This document shows positions 12,201-22,024 of a stretch of 64,000 nt of DNA, piece by piece (the first letter of the stretch is position 1; the number at the start of each line of letters is the position of its first letter). Below the pieces are notes generated by a model. The model was not told the origin of the DNA. It saw only the letters and a list, made by a program, of their open reading frames with translations, and made no database searches. The stretch is taken from the NCBI GenBank assembly GCA_905250115.1, contig CAJNOI010000200.1, forward strand, positions 83,734 to 147,733, written 5' to 3'. Both the position numbers and the translations under genes were made by a program. The DNA is from Adineta steineri. Taxonomy: Eukaryota > Rotifera > Eurotatoria > Adinetida > Adinetidae.

Positions 12201-14414
12201 TGTTATGAAGTATTTTTGATATTCACTTTTATGAAATTTTTATATTTTCATATGGTACTTGTATGAGATGGAAACTTTCTTCGGTATCATTGAGAATAAA
12301 TAGGCTTTTTATAAATTATTTACATATTACTGAACTTAGTTTCAAGTCAAAACAATGTCGAAATAATATTGTTAAAGTAATATAATATTGAGCAGTATTC
12401 GTCTGCAGCAGAAGATGAATTTGTAATATTATAACTCTAGTTCTAAGCATTACTTCAATTAATATTCATCCTACAGCTCTCTAAGCTTCACAGCACCGGC
12501 AGGTGCTGAAAAGGTGCTCAATAGGTGCTCAGGTGCTCAATAGGTGCCGAGGTGCTGAAAAGGTGCTGGGCAGGTGCTGAGGTGCTGAGCAGGTGTTGAG
12601 GTGCTGAGTGCTGGGTGCCAGCCCTTACCCCCTTGCACATTGCTCTGTCTACTCTAAACGTTTCATTTCCATAAACACATTCTTTTACACATTGATTTAA
12701 TTAATCTTTCTCAACTATTTTTGTTTTCTTTCGTTTTTTTTCTATTGAAAAGTCTTCAGTTGCTTCTGTTACTGATCTATCTATCTATATATATATATAT
12801 ATCTTTTCATCGCATTCAGCTTTCCTCAACTTACCAAAAGAATCGTTCATCAATAAAAATTTTTGAACTCGATCATTTCCTTGATCAGTAATAAACATAT
12901 TTCCAGAACGATCAAAACTCAAACTAATTGGAATAATCAGTTGATTGGATTTTGGACCCTCTCCATAACATCCAACTAAACATCGAAAGCCATTCAAGCT
13001 TGAGCCAACAATGCGACTATTGCCTAGATCCACAATGAACAAATATTTCTCAGCATCTAATACAATTCCATTTGGACGATTAAGTGTAATTGTTGGATTT
13101 AGTGATCCACTTCCAGCCACTGTGATACCATTTGGTTCTCCCGACTGGAACAATTGAACTCGATTGTTTCTGAAATCTGCCACATATAAATCCAGATTTA
13201 CATCGATAAAGATTCCACGAGGACTTCCGAGTTGATTTGAGTCTGATCCTTGAATACCTGTTCCAGCAGCAACATGATTTGAAGTCATCATAGAATTAAT
13301 TAATGATCTTTTCACTACTTGATAACGATCAGACATTGAACAATAAATAGTATCATTGATATCAATAAACAAACCCCAACATGATGAGTTGACAATCATC
13401 ACCGTGACAAAGTTATTTGTTTCCGCTATCCATTTCTGCACTCGACGATTTATAGCACCATCATCAATATAAATATCACCATTCGATAACACGAAGAGAG
13501 AATTAGGCCATGTAAAACTACCATGAATGATGTTTATTGGATTGACACTCTCTTCGTGCCAAATTAGAATTGTTTTGTTTTCTTGATTAGCTACATAGAT
13601 TGTGTTGTTTGCGTTCACAAAAATAGCGCTAGGATCTTGGCCTACAATAGATCGATTAGCAAAAGTAATTCCATTGGAATTCCAAGTAGCTGTTGAACAA
13701 AACGTTGGTTGATTGAATGAAAGAGCTGAAAACGAGAAAATTATAAAGAACACTAGAGAGGAACAATAAAGGAGATGAAACTATTAATTTATGTTTATTT
13801 TCGAAAAATTCGTTGAGGTTAATTTTGGAAAAATTTCTATGATTGTTGTTCTATTTTCTCAAGTCAAGTGTGGATATCAATTAAGAGAGGGATGAGTTTA
13901 TCGAAGAAGATCAACGTCTTTTATGGATTCTTTTGTTGTGAAGGATAAAGAAATATGTTCGATCCTTGAAAAGATTTGATTTTCGTTTCAAAAAAAACAA
14001 TAATCAAATAATGTTTTTTCTTTGTCTGATGAAAATGAATTCGAAGGGGAAAAACAGAATTGTTTTGAAAGAAAATGGCTTCCTGAAAACTGATTGATAT
14101 TTAAACAAAATACCTTTGAAATTCAAAATCAATTCTCATTTTTGTATGGAAAACATTGTGAATTTATTGATATTCAATCATTTGAATTGAATCTAATATG
14201 TGAAAGAGAGGAGAAAATTCTCTTGCTAATCTTTAATTAAATAACCATTCGAAGAACTTATGTAAGAAATCTTATACTGAACGAATCAACTTTCTTTAAC
14301 TTTTCGTGTCAGACAATAATTTAGTTTAATATGTAATAAATAAAAGTATATACCTGATGTTTCATTGTTGAGAATGAACAGAAGAATGATGATAAATATG
14401 TAGACATGCCACAT
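3208..14414 (-). CDS. Secreted NHL-propeller / beta-sandwich / 7TM chimeric receptor
   Basis: Six exons join in one frame: 14414-14354, 13725-12835, 7903-6965, 6169-5783, 5120-4740 and 4280-3208. Every intron is phase 1. Exon 1 codes a 20-residue signal peptide rich in I/L/F. Exons 2 and 3 are homologous NHL-propeller exons, with repeats such as LDLYVAD, NRVQLFQ and LFIVDLGNSRI. Exons 4 and 5 each code a sandwich repeat with YYRDC, FNPL.P.ENLL, YVLVVTT and GDFS motifs, like bacterial pre-peptidase C-terminal domains. Exon 6 has a short Cys segment followed by seven membrane helices, with ERA in the DRY position (AVERAVLIL). The full join gives about 1243 residues. Because exons 2 and 3 are both 1-1 symmetric, each could also be used alone. 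Introns here are 460-800 bp, except the 4.9-kb intron between the NHL exons, which carries a transposon; most other genes in the window have introns near 50 bp. An alternative is two genes, the distal one having lost its 3' part. It is likely a cell-surface adhesion or chemosensory receptor (inference). Confidence 0.65.
6965..7903 (-). other. NHL exon B of the chimeric receptor
   Basis: A 939-bp open exon with splice acceptor CAG before 7903 and donor GTAAG after 6965, entering and leaving in phase 1. It is closely similar to exon A (12835-13725) from the first residues ALSFNQPTFCS onward. It differs by an in-frame insertion at about 7575-7635 that codes a Cys/Asp-rich run (SCGC, YHDDDD), where exon A has only GAINRR. 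Confidence 0.75.
10990..11135. repeat. Three degenerate ~60-bp tandem units
   Basis: Units share GCGC(C/T)(C/T)TTT(T/C)TAAC, then (A/G)AATAAA, then TTAAA or CTAAA and an ATATT-type tail. They lie inside the hAT-like element. Confidence 0.5.
11207..12075 (+). pseudogene. Eroded transposon-borne open frame
   Basis: An open frame from 11207 to 11680 codes a polypeptide with FRFARSLSG, SFLKGCEKIS and FEAAQKYVAMVNM, and stops at 11680. A related acidic stretch (DEDSDQENCSDEN) then RIRMGSSYKFIHKQTACWLL continues in other frames to about 12073, so at least one stop and one frameshift separate the parts. The first ~35 residues come from an inserted G/T-rich inverted repeat (11264-11333) and are unlikely to be original. 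I do not recognise the family. Its position inside the hAT-like element suggests an accessory or decayed transposase gene. Confidence 0.4.
11264..11333. repeat. Telomere-like TGTGGG tract with inverted partner
   Basis: Four GGGTGT-type units at 11264-11292 are followed about 25 bp later by ACACCCACACCCTCACCCTC on the same strand, so the arms can pair. It lies inside the hAT-like element and looks like a nested miniature insertion. TGTGGG is, from memory, the telomeric unit reported in Adineta. Confidence 0.5.
12835..13725 (-). other. NHL exon A of the chimeric receptor
   Basis: An 891-bp open exon, acceptor CAG before 13725, donor GTAAG after 12835, phase 1 in and phase 1 out. It follows directly from the signal-peptide exon: the split codon G|CT gives Ala, reading NETS-A-LSFNQ. 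It is homologous to exon B, with long near-identical stretches around 12976-13140 versus 7109-7270. Confidence 0.75.
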
Positions 14415-16095
14415 TATTTATCAAAATTGTTTTTTAATAAATTCGTTAACTAATAAAATAATCTTCTTCTCCTTCTTTGTCTTCGATGAAAACAAAATGA
14501 CAGTCCTTGTAGATTTTCTCTCTAGTTATATCTCTCTCACTTTTCTCTGATTTATTTCTTCCAAGATAACACAAAGAGAAAAAATAGTGTTCTAGAGAAG
14601 GTATCATCGTAGGTAAGATAAAAAGTTGGTTTTAGATTGGATTAATGAACAAAATTTATGATTTACTTTTGTATTTTTCATTAAATTTCATTGTTTTCTA
14701 AAGCATAGAATGAAATTTAAACTCGAAATGACCCTTTTCTTTTTTTTAATTTTATAGAAAAATCTATGATTTTGGTGAAGAAGAACCTGATGAAGAGAAA
14801 AAAGAATTGATCAATATCGATGTCAACCGTCAGGCGTATTTTTAATGAAAATACGATATTAAAAATTATCGTCAATAAATGACTGACGTCAATGAATACA
14901 TCATGATTAGTTTAATATATTTTTATTTGAATCTGTCAAATAATTTGCTTTGTCAGGATTGATTTTTAACAAACTTTTTTGTTTCTCTATGAAATAAGTA
15001 TTGTTGAGAAAAATTTCCTTCTATAAGTATATCGATTTGTTTTCGAATAGAAACTCACCAGATATATAAAAAGCAGACTTGTTCATCGCACTACGATGTA
15101 TTTTTCTAAGAGACACGAAAAATATGCATAAATTCAACTCTAAACTCAAGATATGCAAGAAGGGTGGGTTTGGGTGTTTTGTTCTTCTCTTAGCCATGGT
15201 CTCAAGAAACATTTATTGCATTGAATGACGTTTCTCATTGAAACAATCAAGACAATGAAGTTTGTCAGAATTAGAACACAAAGTTTTTATTTTCTCTGTT
15301 GTCGCATTACTTGTTTCTCTTGATACAAGATGAAAAAAAGAAGATCGAAATTCAATATGAATATATATTTATTCTTGAAGTATTTAAATCATGTATAAAA
15401 AAAAATATAACAATTTTTGATTTTATACATAAATTTAATTTACTTCATTTAGTTACACACAGCAACGGTAAATCTATCAGTTTTTATATCATGTGAACAT
15501 CAAATATATGACGAGAACAAAACTGTCATCGATATGCTCCAGATAAGAATCAAGGCTTTTACAGTTCTTTTTCAATCAACATTTATTTTTAATATAAGAT
15601 ATCAGTCAACAATCTGTTCACAATATTTCTTAATGAACAAACTTCACTTGAGCAACTGTGTTGTGCCGTTTCCTGAGCTTTCAATCTTGTCGTGAGGGTG
15701 AGTGTGCGGATGTAAGCTGGGTGAGGGTAAGGGTGGCGTGGATGTGAATGTAGGTGCTAGGTCAATACGATGTCTTTACACACACCGCAGTCACCCACAC
15801 CTACCCACACACACATCCGCATCAGTTCCGAGTCTAAGAATTCACTGGAGACGCTTTCCAGAAATGCGTACATTTATATACAACTCTTGATTCTCCTATG
15901 TTTTATTGCATCATAGAATTCTAAAATATTTTGTGTAAGTTCTTTAGCAACACCTTATCATATCTTATCATATTTTATGATATCGGATGACAAGCATATT
16001 TTCTCTTCAGCGTCATGACATACATTTTTTTTCTTTGTCATTGTTTCAGTTAAGATTTATCTTCGTGCATTTACCTTTAATTGTCTTCTCTTTGA
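14415..16095. other. Divergent intergenic spacer with a stray exon-like fragment
   Basis: Divergent promoter region of the receptor (-) and the LPMO-like gene (+). It holds an exon-like plus-strand fragment at 14758-14845, coding IYDFGEEEPDEEKKELI and a stop after a TTTTATAG acceptor, and a G/T-rich inverted repeat at 15690-15816. Otherwise nothing was seen. Confidence 0.45.
15690..15816. repeat. G/T-rich inverted repeat
   Basis: The left arm is rich in GGGTGAG, GTGTGCGGATGT and GGGTAAGGGTGG. The right arm is C/A-rich with ACCCACACCTACCC and CACACATCCGCATC, inverse to the left arm. It is probably a miniature element; no target duplication was identified. Confidence 0.45.
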
Positions 16096-17241
16096 ATGCA
16101 AGCAATGGTATCTAATACTATTTTCATTGTACTAGCTTTGACTTGTGTGTCATCAACATTCGGTCATTTGTGCTTATGGCAACCAATGCAACGTGGAAAT
16201 TTCAGTCTCGATCCTCCGGGTTCACATACCTGTTATCGAAAAATGGCACCTTGCGGTGGATACAATTCATCAACATCACAACAACGAACCGTTCTCGAAG
16301 CGGGTACATTATATACTGTTTTATTTCAACAACATATAAATCATTATTATCCACCAAATCCTGGTAAACTTGACGTTTCATTTGCTAGAGGACTTGATCC
16401 TCTAGAAGAGGATTTTCAAACGTTAGTCTCTTTTAATGACTACAATCCAATGAATCATAATACACAAACAAATTTTTCAATAGAAGTTCAATTACCGAAA
16501 CAGTCATGTGATTATTGTGTTTTGAGAGTACGTTATCTAACAAATAATCCTGATGAAGAAGATTATGGGACAACATTTCATCAATGTTCTGATATTCAAT
16601 TAACAGAAAGTTTGTCAAGCAGCATCCAATCAATCGCTCTGGAAGACCATGCAATCAAACAACAGAATGACTCGCATGATTGTTGTACACCTCCAAGTTT
16701 TCAAACAAAATTCGTACATCTAATACCGGACATTAGCTACACTAGCTCAGGTGAAATCTATTACGATCAACCGTCTAAGCAAATGCGTTTCACAGTATCG
16801 ATAAAGAATGTCACATACAACATGTGGATGAATTTCACCTCGGGCAAACAGTATTATTTTAACGTTAATAACCAAACTTGTCATCTCTTTGGATTAAATT
16901 ATTGGAATGATTGGTGTTACGGAAATACATATAATCAAACTGAACAGTTTCTAATTGCTAATAAATCATGTTCAAGTGGCTCGTCTCGATTATGTAATCA
17001 ATGGCAAAATGGAGATTTCTTGTTTGAATCGACTTCATCAGGATGTTATCCATCTATACTTAGTCGACTATCAAGTAATGAACGAACTGTCTATTTCGAT
17101 GCAAAAGATGGACCCATTCCATCCGAAATATTTCAACCGAATCCTATTTGTTTCAAAGAAACAACAATGATACATTCACATAATCCATCAGCTAGATTTT
17201 TAAAACAATTGCTACAAGAAAAGAAAATGTGGCACAATTAA
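16096..17241 (+). CDS. Secreted LPMO-like copper-domain protein with ependymin-like C-terminus
   Basis: An intronless 381-residue protein. The signal peptide (about residues 1-23) ends in SSTFG, so the mature chain would begin His-Leu-Cys, HLCLWQPMQRGNF. A free N-terminal His is the hallmark of the copper histidine brace of lytic polysaccharide monooxygenases and related families. A second candidate His lies in QQHINHYYPPNPGKLDVSF, and the domain ends with CDYCVLRVRYLT and FHQCSDI, the cysteine pattern of such folds. After a short linker, residues about 215-365 hold GEIYYDQPSKQMRF, GKQYYFNVNNQTCHLFG and an internal-Cys pattern resembling ependymin-related proteins, which are secreted, cysteine-linked and glycosylated; many NxS/T sites are present. 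The LPMO assignment is by motif only. It could instead be a non-catalytic copper-binding relative such as the X325/BIM1 group. The start gives a good signal peptide; a second ATG three codons later would also work. Confidence 0.65.
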   Translation: MQAMVSNTIFIVLALTCVSSTFGHLCLWQPMQRGNFSLDPPGSHTCYRKMAPCGGYNSSTSQQRTVLEAGTLYTVLFQQHINHYYPPNPGKLDVSFARGLDPLEEDFQTLVSFNDYNPMNHNTQTNFSIEVQLPKQSCDYCVLRVRYLTNNPDEEDYGTTFHQCSDIQLTESLSSSIQSIALEDHAIKQQNDSHDCCTPPSFQTKFVHLIPDISYTSSGEIYYDQPSKQMRFTVSIKNVTYNMWMNFTSGKQYYFNVNNQTCHLFGLNYWNDWCYGNTYNQTEQFLIANKSCSSGSSRLCNQWQNGDFLFESTSSGCYPSILSRLSSNERTVYFDAKDGPIPSEIFQPNPICFKETTMIHSHNPSARFLKQLLQEKKMWHN

Positions 17242-17302
17242 TATTCTGTTAATAAAAACATATTTTATTTTAATTCTGAATACAAGGCGAAAAGAGCAGA
17301 TA

Positions 17303-17325
17303 GGGTGCCAGCACTTACCCTCTTG
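17303..17325. mobile_element. Solo terminus of the hAT-like family
   Basis: The sequence GGGTGCCAGCACTTACCC and the next five bases match the right end of the 9788-12635 element at 21 of 23 positions. No partner end is seen nearby, so it is a relic between two convergent genes. Confidence 0.6.
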
Positions 17326-17430
17326 CATTAATTTTATCTTTTAGCTAGTATAACAATTAAGTCATTTTTCTTTTTCTTCTTTTTTATTCCATAACAAAAC
17401 AAAACACAATTCATAAAAATAAGAATAAAT

Positions 17431-18936
17431 TTATTTTTTTCGATTCTTTTGTTTTTCTTTTTTTTTAATAATATCTTCAATTGATGAATCAATATTCCAT
17501 CCTTTATATCCTTCCATGTCCAATAAATTCGAATCATTATAAGGGTTTTCAATATCTTTCTTCTGTTTTTTAACTTTTTCATTTTCTTCCACCTGAGTCA
17601 CTGGTTCATCTAATAAATTATTTGTTGATATTTCGTTTAAGCAAAAAATTAATTAATTAACCTGTCTCTTCATCTCGTTTCTTTTTTTTCTTCTTTTTCA
17701 TTGAGTTCTCCGTATCAATCAGTGGCTCGTCTGATGTAACTTGTTCAGAAGGCACAATTTCATCAACTGAAATAAATAAATCATTTGTTCCTATTTCTTT
17801 TAAACAAAGAAATTAACCTGTCTCTTCGTCGCGTTTCTTCTTTTTCTTCTTTTTGATTGAGTTATCCGTATCAGTCAATGGATCGTCTGATGTAACTTGC
17901 TCACGAGGCACAATTTCATCCACTAAAAGAAGAATATTATTTCAATTTAAAATATCATATAATGAAGAATTGATAAAGGTAAGAAAACTCAAATCACAAG
18001 GCAGAAGCTTCATGAACGATGTCTCTTGAAGTTCGCTGTTTCCCCTTAAAATACTGTCAGTCTTCCGCAAAATCAATTCTGTTATATACTCTCAATTTTC
18101 AAACATTATTTAACTGAAAAATATATTTTATCATTACCTGGATAAGTTTGATCATCATTTATTATTGCTGATTGTTGATGTATCTTTAAAGCTTTTTTCT
18201 TTGATTTATCTTTGAAATAATCTGTTATGGATTGTTTACTTGTTACATAAAGATTCTCTGATAATTTTTCGTTTTTCTTTGAAATAAAAAAATAAAATAA
18301 AAAGTAAAATGAAAAGAAATATTTCAAACTTTTTCATCGTCATCGTCATTATCAGATTGTTGTTTTGTTTCATTATCAGTAGGATTAGTTTTAATATTTT
18401 TTTTATTGCGCCCAAAAATACAATCAAGCTCATGATTTGATCTGGAACTTAAATCTTTTCCGCTTGATTGTTTTTTATAACTAAAAAGCAACACAACGAA
18501 ATTCTTTTATTTGTGAATATAAAACAAACTTACTTAAATCTTGTATTTGTTTGTTGAACAGTTTGAGCAAAGTTATGAATTGAGGATGGAGATGATGTAG
18601 GATGAGATTGTTGAAGTTGTTCAAGAACAGAATCAAATGATTGTGAATGTGCAATCCATGTGTCATCATATTTTCCATTAACAAAACCAACTCCTTTCAT
18701 ATTCGATTTAAATTTCATATCAATATGTTCTGTTCTTCCATTTTCATTTTTTCCTAATCCAACACCTGATGTCCAACCCATTTTTTCTAACATTTTTTTA
18801 CCAAATTTATTGTCATCTAAATTGTATTTTTAAATAAGTATATATCAAAAAATTATTTTATCTTACCTTCAACCCATTCAGTTTTGTTTTGTATAACATA
18901 TCGAATTTTCGATCGTTTTTCATTGAGACTTACCAT
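17431..18936 (-). CDS. PINX1: PINX1, G-patch nucleolar protein (telomerase inhibitor / rRNA processing)
   Basis: Seven short exons. Exon 1 codes MVSLNEKRSKIRYVIQNKTE; exon 2 the G-patch with KFGKKMLEKMGWTSGVGLGK, DTWIAH and a QLQQ helix. Exon 3 holds the family signature KDLSSRSNHELDCIFGR and exon 4 the SITDYFKDKSKKKALK segment seen as TIQEYF in human PINX1. Exons 5 (17922-17818) and 6 (17766-17662) are both 105 bp, both phase 1-1, and code 35-residue near copies (VDEIVP.EQVTSD plus a Lys run and RDEET), so they arose by tandem exon duplication. Exon 7 ends in a basic tail. In other species the protein is nucleolar, aids pre-rRNA processing and binds telomerase. Introns are about 40-170 bp. 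Exon 1 begins ATGGTAAGT, which resembles a donor, but the frame matches PINX1 N-termini. Confidence 0.9.
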
Positions 18937-19904
18937 TATTTAAATAAAATTTATCAACAATCTTAAATATAAAAAAGAATTTCTATTCTAATTCATCAAT
19001 TTTCGATAAACCACAATACTAAAACATTGGTTTTTCTTTCATCGTAAATGATTTGTTCTACAAAAAGACCATTCATATAAGAATATCTATCCTCAATAAT
19101 AAACAGTAAAAAAATGTTTTTATTTTTATAAAAATGATTATACGATATTTGAAAAATAAATCCTTATTTAGTTTTTATAATTATTATTCATATATCGATA
19201 ATCGACTAACGACATCTATAGTTATTTTGCTAATTCCATTACTAAATGACAATGTTCTGAATTTTCGTCGAGTATCAAACAGAACTAACTTCATATGAAT
19301 GGTTTAAAGATCAAGATATCGGAATTTATTATTGAGTTTTGATTTTATCTCCTTTACAATTGAAATACTCTGATGAACAGAGATTTATCATCAATATCAA
19401 TCTATTACTAAATTCTATCCTAGTTCATAATATAAAATGTTTTTGAAGTAAATAAAATCTCGTTTTATTCCACTTGATAAATTCCGGAAAGTTTAGAAAG
19501 AATAATCAGTAAAACGTATCGATGAAATGTATGTTTTTTCAGAGAACTATACTTGATAAAAGTATGAAGAAGAATTGACATTTAAATATATCTGTTAACT
19601 TTTTTTGAAACTGTTTTTTTTTTGTAGATAACTGATATCAGGTTTGTTTTTCTCCTATAAAAATAATACTATATACTGTATATTGTTGTTCGTATCATGT
19701 CATACATGTTTCAGCTGCATCGAGAACGTGATGACAGAAACTTTCTTCATACGACAAAATATTAAGATATTCGGTGAATTCAAGCCGATCAATGAAAATA
19801 TAATTGTTTGTGTTATGATAAATCATTAGCTTAAGGAACCTTGTTGAATATCTTCTTCTATTATGATTTATTTATGAAAGACATCGTCAGAATAAAAATT
19901 CTTA
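18937..19904. other. Intergenic, AT-rich
   Basis: PINX1 promoter side and the 3' flank of the amine oxidase gene. No repeat or gene was recognised. Confidence 0.5.
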
Positions 19905-21239
19905 TTAAAATGAATTCGAAATCTCTTGTGCAAATCTTTGTCCAGCTTCAATCGCACCTTCTATATAACCCACCCATTCTAAAGCCATTTCTGTACTTGC
20001 TAACCAAATTCTTTTATCAACTAAAGCTTTTCTTCTATCTATCCATGTTGAAGATGAACTAGGCGGATAAACAGCAGCATAACAACCTTTACTAAAATTT
20101 TCTTTCGTCCAATATTGAACAAATGTATTCATTGGTATTTCATTCATATTATAAAGTATTTCATATTGTTTTATAATTGCTTGAATTAATTCATCTTCAT
20201 TCTTATTACTCCAAAATATTGCATCATCACCTAATATTAATCCAATAAGTGCATGTGGATTATTTGATTCAAATATATTTGAACACGGTCCTTGTTGATC
20301 TGTTTGATTAATTGAAATATTTCTCCAAAATGGTTTCGAATAAATAAATACAGTTTTAATACATTGTCCCATGATCATTGGACAATTATTTGTTAATGAT
20401 AATGATGGAAGAAAATTAATTGTTGATAATAATGTTGGAGAAAATGCAAAAAGAAGACGACGACATTTTATTTTATAACCAGATAACATTTTAATTAATA
20501 TATTATCCTGTGATTCATAATTAATAGATTCAACTGGATCATTTAAACGAATATTTTCATTTTTACTCATTTCAAAACAAACATTTTGACTACCATAAGA
20601 TATTTTATAATGTTGTGCACCATTAATACCATCATCAAGTGCTGTTAAACCTCGCGGAATTGAACGAATTAATATTAACCAATATAATAATGATAGTTTA
20701 TCGGGATGACATGCTGTTAATGTTAATATTTGAAGTTTTAATTCTTGTTGAATTCTTAAATCTTGATTTGCTAATGGATGTTCTTCAATAAATTGTTGAA
20801 CAGAAATAATTGACCATTGAGATGATTTATGATATTCTAAAGCACATTCAACAGATGATAATTCTAAAGCCATATGATCCCATTGAGAATTAATTTCAAT
20901 AATATTTTCAATTTGTTTATTATTTAATGGTATTAAACCAAGATTTTCACCTAAAAAATTTGGTTGATGATGATGCCATGTTTGTTCAATTAATTCAAGA
21001 TTATATTCTTTTATAAATGATAATATTCGATGTTGATCTGGTCCAATCCATTGTCCACCTAAATCAATAATCCATTGTTGATCAGTTATTTTATGACTTA
21101 ATGTTCTTCCACCAACACGTGATCGACCTTCTATAACGAGAGTTTTTATAGATTTCGAAGAGAAATATTTTGCAGCTGAAAGACCAGTAAATCCTGCGCC
21201 AATAATAACAACATCAATCAATTCTGTATTATCATCCAT
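19905..21239 (-). CDS. Flavin-containing monoamine oxidase-like protein (intronless)
   Basis: A 444-residue single-exon protein. The N-terminal Rossmann motif VVIIGAGFTGLSAAKYF (about residues 10-26) binds the FAD ADP part; VIEGRSRVGGRT follows, with the ribose-binding acidic residue. The C-terminal FAD motif EWVGYIEGAIEAGQRFAQEI is present. Cys in FSKGCYAAVYPP aligns with the Cys of SGGCY that bonds FAD covalently in MAO-A and MAO-B. It should oxidise amines to aldehydes with H2O2 release; the substrate is unknown. There is no C-terminal membrane helix of the vertebrate MAO type, so it is probably soluble. The lack of introns, amid genes with many short introns, could reflect retrocopying or acquisition from a microbe. 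The chosen ATG gives the usual short N-terminal lead-in before the Rossmann strand. Confidence 0.85.
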   Translation of the reverse strand: MDDNTELIDVVIIGAGFTGLSAAKYFSSKSIKTLVIEGRSRVGGRTLSHKITDQQWIIDLGGQWIGPDQHRILSFIKEYNLELIEQTWHHHQPNFLGENLGLIPLNNKQIENIIEINSQWDHMALELSSVECALEYHKSSQWSIISVQQFIEEHPLANQDLRIQQELKLQILTLTACHPDKLSLLYWLILIRSIPRGLTALDDGINGAQHYKISYGSQNVCFEMSKNENIRLNDPVESINYESQDNILIKMLSGYKIKCRRLLFAFSPTLLSTINFLPSLSLTNNCPMIMGQCIKTVFIYSKPFWRNISINQTDQQGPCSNIFESNNPHALIGLILGDDAIFWSNKNEDELIQAIIKQYEILYNMNEIPMNTFVQYWTKENFSKGCYAAVYPPSSSSTWIDRRKALVDKRIWLASTEMALEWVGYIEGAIEAGQRFAQEISNSF

Positions 21240-22024
21240 TTATCTAAAAAATCAATATATTCATTCTTCTTATCTATTGACATCGATATATTACTGATTT
21301 TCGTATTATCCAATGAAAATTATTCTTGTATATAAAATAATCTATATAAAGTGACAAATCTTAAACTCATACAAAATCTTGAAACTCGCATGCTAAAAAT
21401 TATTTCAAATTTTTATTTCTCAAAAATTTTGAAAATTGATCGAATCTCGTATAGATTGAGAAGAAATCAGGCATCTACTCATGTTATTCAGTGGCGGATC
21501 TAAGATTTTTATGATGGGAGGCGACTTCGATCAAAAACCGCATTGTCATCGGGAACAATTGAAAAAAAAATTGAAACACGATGCAATAGCACTCCTTCCT
21601 CTAAATCTACCGTTGCATGCTATATATTTCTAAGGTATTACCAGCAGCCACAGCCACTTGAGGGAAGAAACAGATGTATACTACTCTTTTCTTGGTGTGT
21701 ATATACCTTTATACTGCTATACTTCAAAATCTGTTTAACCATGTACCTGTAAACATGTTATTTAAATAGTTCTGTAGTATTTTTCTAATATTTTGTCTCT
21801 TTTCTCATCAGTTTAATGGTTGTTCAATAATATAATCTTCCCATTACAGACGAGTATTGATTTAGTAAATAATACATGTTTATTTTTATGATTGCCTGAT
21901 TTACAATAGAAAAAAAAACTCGTGAAGTACTACGAAACAAATAGTTTATATTTCATTTCGATAGAAATAGAAAAAATGTTAAAAAATAGTTAATACATAA
22001 TTTCAAAACAAGTGGGTAATGCTT
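21240..22024. other. Intergenic with a possible hAT terminus
   Basis: Near 21490 the sequence CAGTGGCGGATCTAAG looks like a hAT-type transposon end. No matching inverted end was found before 22024. The rest is AT-rich. Confidence 0.4.

Larger units (their letters stand above)
9780..12643. mobile_element. hAT-like DNA transposon with 8-bp target duplication
   Basis: The element runs from 9788 to 12635 and is flanked on both sides by CACATTGC (9780-9787 and 12636-12643). The ends are inverted: left CAAGGGGGTAATAGCTGGCA, and the right end read in reverse CAAGGGGGTAAGGGCTGGCA, with both continuing CCCAGCAC. An 8-bp duplication and CAAGG termini agree with the hAT superfamily. About 100 bp inside each end lies a tandem array of AGGTGCTGA units (about 9828-9937 and 12497-12610), and both arrays read in the same direction. 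The interior has AT-rich sequence, three roughly 60-bp repeats near 10990-11135 and an eroded open frame. No intact transposase was recognised. It sits between the two NHL exons, probably in an intron. Confidence 0.85.

Noticed and set aside
12827-12840. CAACTTACCAAAAG looks like the end of the reported bdelloid spliced leader
   Set aside because: It is the reverse complement of exon A's end plus its GTAAG donor, so the likeness is coincidental.
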